14,434 bases of DNA from Hymenoscyphus infarciens (Eukaryota; Ascomycota; Leotiomycetes; Helotiales; Helotiaceae), in the NCBI GenBank assembly GCA_001414345.1, contig LLCB01000650.1, positions 1-14,434 of the forward strand, written 5' to 3'. Below the pieces are notes generated by a model. It was given only the letters and a program-made list of their open reading frames with translations, searched no databases and was not told where the DNA came from. Below, one piece after another: positions 1 to 7,010 of this stretch. Positions within the stretch are counted from its first letter, which is position 1; each line of letters opens with the position of its first letter. The position numbers and the translations under genes were made by a program.

Positions 1-118
1 ATAGAGAGGGGGAATTTAAATTAGAAATTATTCTCTTTTATACTTATAGAAAGTAACATTTTACGATTTACGATTTCCTATTTACGATTTAGTCAATCCG
101 ACTTTTTGGTGCATTCAG

Positions 119-656
119 GATGCCGTAATAACGGAACCACTTGTGGATGGTCTGGATGTAGCAACATCATGGTAGGAACTGCAATGTGTCTTAGCGAAGG
201 AACGCCTCCAATGCCAGCACCGGTATCAAACGCAGTTTGTGGACCTACAAAGCCCGGCACTCTACCCCCCACTGGAGACCAGAAGTTAGCAGAGCTCAGT
301 CCTTGTCTCTTAAACATATGCTGTAATGTTTGGGGACAGTGTGGAATTAGTAAGTTATTTTATTTTCACCATCTCCTTTTTCTCTGCCTAAAACTTCTGG
401 TTATGAATCGCTGCTAACTCCGTAATCTTCTCTGTAGATCCCGAATTTTGCACAGAAGTTAGAGGTCCATCCAAGAATCCCGGAACATCCCAGCCAGGAG
501 TCAATGGCTGCGTAGGTAATTGCGGCTTGAATATCACGAATAACGAGAAGGGCCCAGAAACACCCGTGAGTGTCGGCTATTACGAAGCATGGAACTTTGA
601 TCGCCCATGCCTTCATTTGAAAGCGAAGGATATTGATACAAAAACATACACACATT
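119..656 (+). pseudogene. Chitinase exons: LysM tail, CBM18, start of GH18 (119-349 and 438-656)
   Basis: Two exons read in phase across intron 350-437. The first carries the end of a LysM motif (NNGTTCGWSGC...MCLSEG) followed by a Pro-rich linker and the start of the chitin-binding module (CGPTKPGT, then CCNVWGQCG). The second completes it (EFCTE...CVGNCG) and begins the GH18 barrel with VSVGYYEAWNFDRPC. The Cys spacing is that of hevein-like CBM18. Base 119 is taken as exon start because an acceptor-like 'gcattcag' ends at 118; upstream, frame 1 stays open only to a TAG at 22-24 and shows no family resemblance, so the true upstream exon must be further left. No stop codon interrupts this part. 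Confidence 0.8.
350..437 (+). other. Spliceosomal intron in the chitinase
   Basis: Donor GTAAGT at 350, branch-like GCTAAC near 413-418 and acceptor TGTAG ending at 437. Removing it joins the two halves of the chitin-binding module in phase. The 88-base length is usual for filamentous ascomycetes. Confidence 0.85.
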
Positions 657-735
657 GTAAGTCTGGCTCCAAGTCCTTCTCGAGTTATTGAATCTTTCCC
701 AAAGAAGTTATCTAACCCTGTAAATAGTATATTAG
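657..735 (+). other. Probable intron in the chitinase
   Basis: Donor GTAAGT at 657 follows the Y-T-H codons of the barrel's first strands and acceptor ATTAG ends at 735, before A-F-G-T-V. The family normally has about three residues here (I-H-F type) that I cannot place, and the phases do not match cleanly, so the acceptor or a few bases may be altered. Confidence 0.6.
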
Positions 736-1052
736 GCTTTCGGCACAGTCAATTCTGATCTCACTGCCAGCGTCAATTATACTTTCAAGCAATTTACCCA
801 CTTCACATCATTTCTCAATGTTAAGAAAATTATCTTATTTGGAGGCTGGGGCTTTTCCACTGAACTGCTACATATGATAGGTTGAGACAAACTATGAAGC
901 CAGAAAATGCCAACCATTTCGCGATACAAATTTTGAGCTTCGTCACCGAACATAATTTGGATGGGGTAGACTTTGATTGGGAATATCCAGGAGTACATAC
1001 TCAAATCCACTTGAAATCGAACTGTGCTAACCAATTCTAGGCACCAGATATA
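736..1052 (+). pseudogene. Chitinase: GH18 catalytic centre (exon 736-992, intron 993-1040, exon resumes 1041)
   Basis: Frame 1 from 736 reads AFGTVNSDL up to the substrate-binding FGGWGFSTE strand (837-863). Resemblance then continues in frame 0 from about 871 (TYDRLRQTM) through the intact catalytic motif at 960-989. The change of frame equals one missing base near 861-872. Intron 993-1040 is only 48 bases (donor GTACAT, branch GCTAAC at 1025-1030, acceptor TTCTAG) and lies directly after the Pro-Gly that follows the catalytic motif; it is phase 0. The exon then runs A-P-D-I and is cut by the transposon at the TA of the Ile codon. Confidence 0.82.
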
Positions 1053-1112
1053 CAGTCAGTTGCAAGATAAGCTTCCCTTTTAACGATATTTTATAAACCG
1101 TACGTTTTTAGA
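1053..1112 (+). repeat. Left terminal inverted repeat, outer element
   Basis: Matches the complement of 2018-2077 over about 60 positions, differing in the CCCTTTTAACG versus CCCGTCTGACG stretch and at a few single bases. It holds AAGCTT at 1070-1075. Confidence 0.85.
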
Positions 1113-1455
1113 AGAAAAATTCTCCCTTATTTATTTTAAAAAACAGAAAACTAAAGTACTCTTTAAGATATAAGACCTAGCTAGAAAGAACCGCTATATC
1201 TTCTTATACCTCCTGTCTATTTATTACAATATCTAAGCAAGTATACTAAGAATGAACTTAATAATACTTAATTATTTAAAGCCCCCCTTTTAATAAGAAA
1301 AATTTTCACACCCCTATAATTCTACTAAGACTCTATAAAAATTTAGACATAGATCTAAGTGTCTGTTTTCTTTCTAAAAAGTTTATAGAGTAAGAAAGGG
1401 GGTATAGAGCTCTTATTATCTATTCTTAAGAATATAATAATATACGTTGTTATTA

Positions 1456-1977
1456 TAGTTAGTTGCGAATTAAGCTTGAATTTAACGTTTTTTTGTAATC
1501 CGAGCGTTTTTGAAAAAATCTCTACTTTTCCCCTCTCTACTATCTTATTTTACTCTTTACTTAATAACAATATACGTTAGTATACTCTAGATAACAGGAA
1601 ACGAGAGCTCTATATATCCTCTATTACTCTATAAACTTTTTATATATAAAATAGAAGTTTATATTTATGTTCTACTTTTTAGAAGGCCTTATCAAGGTAG
1701 CGATAAGACCTTACAAGGGTAGTGAAAAATTTTCAAAAAAAGGGGTTTTTTTAAGAATTATCTATTTTTTAGTTTACTTTTATTATACTTACTTTAAATT
1801 AATAAGTAATATAGAAGAGAGATAATTAGATATAGCGCTTCTTTCTAGCTAGTCCTTGTCTCTTTTAAAGTACTTTTATTTTCTGTCTTCTAAAGAAAAG
1901 AGGGAGAAAGCTTTGAAAAAAAAAAGCTTGGATTATAAAAAAAGTGGGCAAATTCAAGCTTAACTCGCAACTCACTG
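1456..1977. mobile_element. Nested TIR element of the same family, inverted relative to its host
   Basis: A second pair of inverted ends lies inside the first element: left (T/C)AGTTAGTTGCGAATTAAGCTTG from 1456, right complement of CAGTGAGTTGCGAGTTAAGCTTG ending at 1977, with TA at 1454-1455 and 1978-1979. Length is 522 bp. Read on the complementary strand its interior aligns with the outer element: CTAGCTAGAAAGAA and AAAGTACT blocks, the AAGTTTATAGAGTAA block and the TAAGTAAAGAG block all recur in the same order. The two copies therefore belong to one family and one jumped into the other in reverse orientation. No coding capacity is seen. Confidence 0.85.
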
Positions 1978-2017
1978 TAAGTAAAGAGGGAAAGAGTGTC
2001 TAGGTAAAAAGTTTTTT

Positions 2018-2077
2018 TCTAAAAACGCACAGTTTATAAAATATCGTCAGACGGGAAGCTTAACTTGCAACTGACTG
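2018..2077 (-). repeat. Right terminal inverted repeat, outer element
   Basis: Complement of the left repeat; ends CTGACTG directly before the TA target copy at 2078-2079. Confidence 0.85.
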
Positions 2078-2079
2078 TA

Positions 2080-2331
2080 CCCGCAATTCCTAAAGGGAAA
2101 GATGATGATACTAAAAACTATCTCAAACAGATGAGGGTACTCTTACCACATAAGTCTATCTCCATTGCTGCCCCGGCTTCTTGTTGGTATCTGAAAGCGT
2201 TTCCCATTGCAGAAAGGGCGAAGGTAGTTGATTACATCGTTTATACGACTTATGAGTTGCATTGCCAGTGGGATTTCGATAGCACTTGGGCCAATCCTGG
2301 ATGTCCAAAGGGAAATTGTCTGCGTAGTCAT
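2080..2331 (+). pseudogene. Chitinase: GH18 barrel continued after the transposon
   Basis: Frame 1 is open from the transposon border. It reads a Pro/Lys-rich loop, then a long match to the GH18 barrel: KSISIAAPASCWYLKAFPI, VVDYIVYTTYELHCQWD (the family strand with the Tyr and Asp that contact substrate; usually T-Y-D-L-H-G-Q-W-D) and a GCPKGNCLRSH segment. The exon should end near 2331-2332, but no GT donor is present there in the phase required by the next exon; the sequence reads CATGCCAAC. This missing donor is one of the gene's lesions or marks an unusual splice. Confidence 0.8.
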
Positions 2332-2383
2332 GCCAACATGTTCTTTCTCTTGTTCGTGTTCTATGCTAATAGCTAGCTTTTAG

Positions 2384-2667
2384 TCAACTTAACGGAAACT
2401 ATGTACTCTCTCTCAATAAGTAAGTCTGAGAGTGTTTGATCCCAAAAACTACACCTAGCTAACCAGGGCAGCTCCTTACTCACAAAAGCTGGTGTTCCAT
2501 CAAACAAAGTTACCGTTGGTGTTTCCTCTTATGGTCGGTCCTTCGAAATGACAAATGTTGCCTGTACTGGTCCCGAATGCACCTTCAAAAGTCCAAATTC
2601 CACAGCCCAACCAGGTCAATGCACGGGAACTGCAGGAATACTCGCTGATGCTGAAATCAATATCACA
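2384..2667 (+). pseudogene. Chitinase: GH18 barrel, middle segments (2384-2419 and about 2467-2667)
   Basis: After an acceptor TTTTAG ending 2383, with branch GCTAAT at 2365-2370, the codons read N-L-T-E-T-M-Y-S-L-S-I. A donor GTAAGT stands at 2420 and an acceptor CTAACCAG ends at 2466. From there frame 1 reads L-T-K-A-G-V-P-S-N-K and then VTVGVSSYGRSFEM, a conserved barrel strand, followed by a Cys-rich loop and GTAGILADAEI. The phases of the two pieces do not fit exactly, so the 2420-2466 intron borders are tentative. A donor GTAGGT follows at 2668. Confidence 0.7.
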
Positions 2668-2773
2668 GTAGGTTTACCCTTCTTTGTAATGAGTCTTAGA
2701 CACCCTCTAAGTCTAGTTCTCCTGAAAGCCCCTCCACATGACAAACACTGACCCGGGAATCACTTCAAAATAG

Positions 2774-3303
2774 AATTAAAACTCTTTTCCTAAAAACATT
2801 AAAACACGCTACGATGACCTTTCCGCGTCTAATATTTTGATTTATGATAGTAAGAAAACATTGCATGAAATCTTTACTAATATACTCCCACGCTAATCCT
2901 TTGTGTTCCAGACACTGAATGGGTCGCTTACCTCTCCGGCAACGGTAAAATCTTCCGCAAAGATACGTTTAAAAAGCTCAACTTTGCCGGTAGTGTTGAC
3001 TGGGCCATCGATCTTCAAAACCTTAACGATGGTGACATAAATTCTCTGGATCCAATGAAAGACGAGGACAGCGAGGGCTATGCGCAACTTTGCGATGATC
3101 CACCGCTTCAACCCTGCCGCGGCATCTACACGACTTTCGAGCAGCTTCATAAAGATGCCGATAGTATGCCGGGAAATTGCAGAGCGTTGTACTCCATACT
3201 GGCACTTGATGCTTTGTTGTCTGCTGTACTTGCGAACTATTCTGAGATCATGAAGAATGGTTATGATGATAAGTTTGATGCTTATGCGAACCCAGTTGTT
3301 GGT
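2774..3303 (+). pseudogene. Chitinase: end of GH18 barrel (2774-2849 and 2912-3303)
   Basis: Segment 2774-2849 reads RYDDLSASNILIYD near its end; intron 2850-2911 (GTAAGA ... CTAAT ... TTCCAG) splits the next codon in matching phase, leading to T-E-W-V-A-Y-L and then DWAIDLQNL, the last strand with the Trp that closes the GH18 substrate groove. Then follows a region with scattered Cys. If the acceptor at 2773 is used, codon 2777-2779 is an in-frame TAA; the stop is consistent with C-to-T change but depends on the splice model. The segment ends at donor GTGAGT at 3304. Confidence 0.75.
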
Positions 3304-3397
3304 GTGAGTTCCAAACTTTCTTTTTCAAATGGGTTTTCAGGTCAAGAGTGACTTGTACCAAAACGATGAACATATGCTGACAATTGTTTTCATCTAG
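3304..3397 (+). other. Intron in the chitinase
   Basis: Donor GTGAGT at 3304, branch-like GCTGAC at 3376-3381, acceptor CATCTAG ending 3397. It is phase 0 and joins ...NPVVG to SASKNVVDFY. Confidence 0.75.
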
Positions 3398-3847
3398 AGC
3401 GCTAGCAAGAACGTTGTTGATTTCTACACTGGAAAGGGCAATAAATACGTCACATGTGTTGTTGTCGAAGCAGAAGAATGCTGTTCCGACTGTAAGAAGC
3501 GGATACCACACACTGAGGCAGAATACAGATATTGACTCTGCAAGAAAAAAGAAAGACGAGGTACCCTCCATTGGAAACGAAGTATTTACCATCGACTCCG
3601 GCTTAGACCAACCAAGCGACTTCAAAACTGGACTTGCCATTCGAGAAAGTGTCCCTATAATATCTAGTGGTGGAAAACCACAAGGAAATCTCATATTTGC
3701 TAATCACAGCGAACCCTGTCCTCCTGACTACTCGTTACGTGGATCTAATGGTCCAATTTATGCAGATTCTGTGTATTGGTCGTCCATGGTACCTGATAAG
3801 ATCAGTATCTTCTGGGCTGATCTGTTGGCTGCTACTGGTATCACAAA
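3398..3847 (+). pseudogene. Chitinase: Cys-rich linker and start of C-terminal region, with stop and frame change
   Basis: Frame 2 from 3398 reads a short strand rich in Val and Tyr and then E-C-C-S-D-C, the Cys cluster that follows the catalytic domain in this family. It meets TGA at 3533-3535. Family resemblance reappears in frame 0 as CPPDYSLRGSNGP (about 3717-3755) and VYWSSM...FWADLLAATGI. The stretch in between (about 3540-3700, frame 0) is Ser/Lys-rich, with little resemblance to anything I know. Donor GTAAGT at 3848 ends the exon. Confidence 0.7.
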
Positions 3848-3928
3848 GTAAGTCTTACCAACCCGTATTCCTGTTTCTACCCAATTCTCCTCGCATAAAA
3901 CATGAGAACTAACATTTTCCCTTCACAG
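3848..3928 (+). other. Intron in the chitinase
   Basis: Donor GTAAGT at 3848, branch AACTAAC at 3907-3913, acceptor CTTCACAG ending 3928. The split codon is restored in phase (two bases before, one after). Confidence 0.8.
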
Positions 3929-4613
3929 TATCGCCTTCAAAAACATTTAAAACTACTCCTGCGATGGTATCAAAAAGGAAGAATGCATAAACTGGGGCCA
4001 GTGGAACATGAACATGGAACGTCCCCGCCTCTCAAGGCTACGACAAATCCGACATCAGCAACCCCAAAGACCTCGTTTTAAAGACCTAGCGCCCCAAATA
4101 AAAGACCTCCTCCTCACCATCAACATGGACTCCTACCAAGGAGGCGATCCCCTCGACACCGTCGATGCCCTAGGAATGCCCGTATCCATGATCGCAGACG
4201 CCGTAGCGAGCATGGCAACCGTCTCCGCAATCGGGAAAGACATCAAAGAGGCCGAAGCCAAAGCTAAGCGTGGGAGAATCCTCTTCGGGTTCTTGACTGC
4301 GATTTTGATCTTTATGCCGGTTGCGAGGGAGGTTATGAGTGCCGTTGCGGGACTTGCTACTATTGGGAGGATAGTTGCGTTACTTGGGGTGGCGGGGAAT
4401 GTGGCGTATGGTTCTTATACTGTTATTAAGGATCCTGAGAATGCGCCGCTTGCTATCTTTGGGTTGCTACTTGGACTTACTGATATTTTGGCGCTTGCCA
4501 AGGCTGCGAGGTTGGCAAGGGGGATGGATGCTAAGGACGCGGTTAAGTTGGGGACGAGTGTTGGGAAGAGGTTGGCCACTTTGAATAAGGTTACTAAGCT
4601 GTGTAAGAAGTAG
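3929..4613 (+). pseudogene. Chitinase: killer-toxin-like hydrophobic C-terminal region
   Basis: Frame 0 opens with N-I-A-F-K-N-I, hits TAA at 3948-3950, and from 3951 stays open to the natural stop TAG 4611-4613. The last 160 residues carry alternating helices with hydrophobic stretches (GFLTAILIFMP, IGRIVALLGVAGNVAYG, APLAIFGLLLG) and a basic tail (KRLATLNKVTKLCKK). This is the conserved tail of subgroup C chitinases whose role is poorly known. Between about 4018 and 4086 the family-like reading (SNPKDL type) lies in frame 1, not frame 0, implying two opposing frame changes. Codon use shifts from C-ending before 4260 to T/G-ending after it. Confidence 0.8.
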
Positions 4614-4757
4614 GGAGGGTAATGTTTCTAGTGTAATCAATGTTTCGTGAGGACTTGGTGTATATATAGGAAACAAGTTCGTTTTTCCCTTTGAGCAAAT
4701 ACATCTATGAAATACATGCTATGAAAACTTTGCAAACATGAACTTAAACAACTAGAC
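4614..4757. other. Intergenic, 3' flank of the chitinase
   Basis: This stretch keeps normal CA and TG content, unlike the element to its right. No gene or clear AATAAA signal is seen. It ends with the target-site copy TAGAC at 4753-4757. Confidence 0.6.
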
Positions 4758-4887
4758 TGTTGAAAGGATAGTATGAGGTTCGATATAATTGTATTACTTA
4801 AGCAATTCCAGAGGGGAATTGCTCTCTACTTATATATAAGAGGGTTTAGGAAGACCTATATCATATAATAGGTATAGATGTTTAACA
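4758..4887 (-). repeat. 3' LTR (left copy)
   Basis: Begins TGTTGAAAGG and ends GTTTAACA on the plus strand, a TG...CA repeat with short inverted ends. A 9-bp inverted repeat AGCAATTCC / GGAATTGCT (4801-4809, 4815-4823) lies next to the TATA-like CTTATATATAAG (4829-4840). My hand alignment with the right LTR gives 18 differences in 130 positions, all transitions. Confidence 0.93.
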
Positions 4888-5029
4888 CTCTTACTCGATC
4901 TAAACACTCCTAGATTATAATACTAATATACTTTAATAAACCTTTAGCTAAAACCTTTAAAGGATAAAAAGCTAGAGAAGAATATATAAGTAAGAAGACT
5001 AATTAGAGTTCTTTAAGAAGTTAATTTAA

Positions 5030-5990
5030 GGTATTAACTTCGTCCTCTCCTTTTATATCTATAGTATATACTAAGACGCCTCCTATAGTTAAGTTACCTA
5101 GTATAGTATCTCCTCTTATACTTATGTTATTTATATAGTCGTAGTTATCTAAGATATAGTAGAAATCTATTAGCTAGTCTAGTCGATCCTTAATATACTC
5201 TCTTAAATATATAAGAAGTCGCTTATACTTTACGTCTTTATCTTATCCTTTAGGCGTATTAGTACTAAGCTTAACTTTAACTTTAATTAATCGATTAATA
5301 CTAAGTAGATACTTAGTACTATTGTTTTTAATACGCCTTTATATACTAGTAAAACGTTTAATTAAGAGTCCTCTATACTTAGCATATACGATGTTAGTAG
5401 GCCTTATTAGTAAGAGTTAGAGTAGTATTTAAAAGGCTTCTTTAAAAGGTATAGCGGATGCCTAGTATAGTAGAGGTAGTAGAGTATTAGGACGACGGCG
5501 TTTTAGAGATAGCTTAATTTTAAGACTTTATATAGTAGATAGTAATATATCTTCTATAGGTTCTACTACTTCTATTACTCTTATAGGTTCTACTGCTTTT
5601 ATAGGTTCTACTACTTCTATAGCTTCTACTACTCTTATAGGTTCTATATCCTCGTCTTCGATATTGTCTAAATTAGTACTCTTATACCTAGAGTAGTTAT
5701 TAGAGGCTTATTTACTCTTAGAGTTATTCTAAGCTAGGTCTACTAGAATAGGTTTTCTTCTTTTTAAGAGCTTCTAAGGATAGAGATCGATGACTTTATT
5801 TATTAGTACTCTAATAGAGAGAGTATAGTTATAAGAGTTAATTCGAGTACTAAGAGTAACCTATTTAAAACCGGCAGCTTTAAGATAACTAGGACTCTAA
5901 GGCTACTATTTAGAGTAGTTCTAGTTACTAGCAAGGTCTTAAATAAAGTAACTCGAGATAGCTAGACATCTCCTAACTAGGCTAGTATTA
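5030..5990 (-). pseudogene. Extra degraded reading frame downstream of copia RNase H, unrecognised
   Basis: Long stretches of the minus strand read as protein-like sequence broken only by RIP-type stops: SPSYLKAAGFK near 5890-5860, RINSYNYTLS near 5850-5820, an acidic block N-I-E-D-E-D-I-E-P at about 5675-5645, a VEPI-type hexapeptide repeat (5556-5655), a basic block SLKIKLSLKRRRPNT near 5525-5480, and then a run with KYRGLLIKRF, INRLIKVKVKLS and NLTIGGVLVYTIDIKGEDEV reaching about 5032. The frame shifts at least once. I do not recognise the product. It lies between pol and the 3' LTR, where some LTR elements carry an additional gene. It could also be a captured host sequence or a piece of another element. 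Confidence 0.45.
5556..5655 (-). repeat. Tandem 18-bp repeat coding for a VEPI-type hexapeptide
   Basis: Five units of the plus-strand form ATAGGTTCTACTACTTCT with small changes, with one 9-bp insertion. The unit is a multiple of three. On the minus strand it reads E-P-I-x-V-V repeatedly (EPIRVVEAIEVVEPIKAVEPI). The period has survived RIP. Confidence 0.75.
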
Positions 5991-7010
5991 CCTCTCTTAC
6001 TAATCTAAATATTAAGGTTTCTTATACCTCTATCCTTTTATAGATAGTTAATAAATTTTCTTTATATACTAAGTAGACTTATAAAAAGGACGATATTAGT
6101 GTTTTAATACTCGACTTTAGCGTTAGTATTTAGAATAAGAAGTTATAGACCTATAGAGAGTTTTCGTTTAATAACTATAACCTAGGTATACTATAGTATA
6201 GTAAGGTATTATAACTAATTTATTTTAACCTAGGTTTTTATCTAAGTAACTATAAGTATAATAATTATATCTTAGGACTTAATTTAGTCTAGACTAAAAA
6301 TATATAAGAAGTATTTAAATAATAGATAGTACTTATTTATATCGTCTTACTAGTTTACTTTTTCCTACTTTATATAATAGGCAATAGAGTATTATATAAT
6401 CTAGTAGGGTAAGTATACTCTATTATAGCTACTATTAATTTTAGATAGGTAATACTAGATATTATAACTAGTAGAGTTAGTCTTTAGACTTCTAGGTAAT
6501 AGGAGTTTTAGATATTAAGTATTAATATCTATAAAGTTAAAGAAGGGTTCTTTTAAGAGAGTAACGGCTTTTAACTTCTTAAGAGTTATACTAGAAGCAA
6601 TTCTAGTGTTTAATATTTTTTAAGTAGAATAAGTATTTAAAAAAGATAATTTTATAGATAATAGAGAGAGTTTAATTATAAGATATTTAAGTATTAGGTA
6701 TATATAGGTAGTTAGTATAGTAGCTAGGGCGCTAGGTAGCTAACTATATAATATAAATCGTTAGTCTTAGTAATATAATCTCTCTTTATAATTCGTACTA
6801 TATAGTTATATAACTTTTAAAAACTATGATAAAAAACGTTTTTTAAGTACTAGGTCTATTCTTTAGTATCTAAAGGTATAATAGTACGAATATAAAGAGT
6901 ATATTATATAACCTTTCTTTATTTTCTTTAAAGTGTTAAGATAGTATAACGGATACGGCTCTACGGCATTTTTAAGTAAGTACGAGGTAATAGCGATACT
7001 CTACTAAGCT
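5990..7010. other. Copia element, region between RNase H and the extra frame
   Basis: RIP-saturated AT-rich sequence. Minus-strand fragments such as SYNRVYLPY are readable, but I can assign nothing and see no repeat or RNA structure. It may be the front part of the extra reading frame or non-coding. Confidence 0.4.

Larger units (their letters stand above)
1053..2077. mobile_element. TIR DNA transposon (Tc1/mariner-pogo-like non-autonomous element), interrupted by a second copy
   Basis: Long terminal inverted repeats start CAGTCAGTTGCAAG at 1053 and end with the complement, ...CTTGCAACTGACTG, at 2077. The match continues with few differences for about 60 bp, to ACGTTTTTAGAA on the left. Direct TA copies flank it (1051-1052 and 2078-2079), the target of the Tc1/mariner/pogo superfamily. 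Without the nested copy it would be about 501 bp. It has no transposase-like reading frame, so it fits a MITE. It is AT-rich and depleted in CA/TG, as if exposed to RIP. Taking it out with one TA leaves the chitinase codons in phase, so these borders are exact. Confidence 0.9.
1..4613 (+). pseudogene. GH18 chitinase with LysM/CBM18 and killer-toxin-like C-terminus, broken, 5' end outside the window
   Basis: Remains of a large secreted fungal chitinase that would cleave beta-1,4-linked N-acetylglucosamine in chitin. In order: the tail of a LysM domain (119-215), a Cys-rich chitin-binding module of CBM18 type (235-480), the GH18 barrel (about 550-3100), a Cys-rich linker, and the hydrophobic C-terminal region typical of subgroup C chitinases related to the alpha subunit of yeast killer toxin. 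The GH18 signature D-G-V-D-F-D-W-E-Y-P is intact at 960-989, catalytic Glu codon 981-983. Lesions: transposon insertion 1053-2077, one-base frame change near 861-872, a missing splice donor near 2332, in-frame stops at 3533 and 3948 (and 2777 if my splice model holds), a frame change near 3533, and two frame changes near 4010 and 4085. Signal peptide and most LysM sequence would lie left of the window. Family assignment is firm; exact exon borders in the middle are not. Confidence 0.88.

Noticed and set aside
777..1034. 85-codon minus-strand open frame
   Set aside because: Antisense to the GH18 catalytic exon; no protein-like motif.
1053..2077. Large intron of the chitinase
   Set aside because: The ends are long inverted repeats flanked by TA, not GT...AG, and the nested inverted copy shows it is mobile DNA.
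3248..3694. 148-codon minus-strand open frame opposite the chitinase
   Set aside because: It lies antisense to exons with clear family similarity and shows no motif of its own.
5550..5660. CRISPR-like array at the 18-bp repeats
   Set aside because: Units are contiguous without unique spacers, are a multiple of three and translate to a regular peptide; this is a coding tandem repeat in a eukaryotic retroelement.
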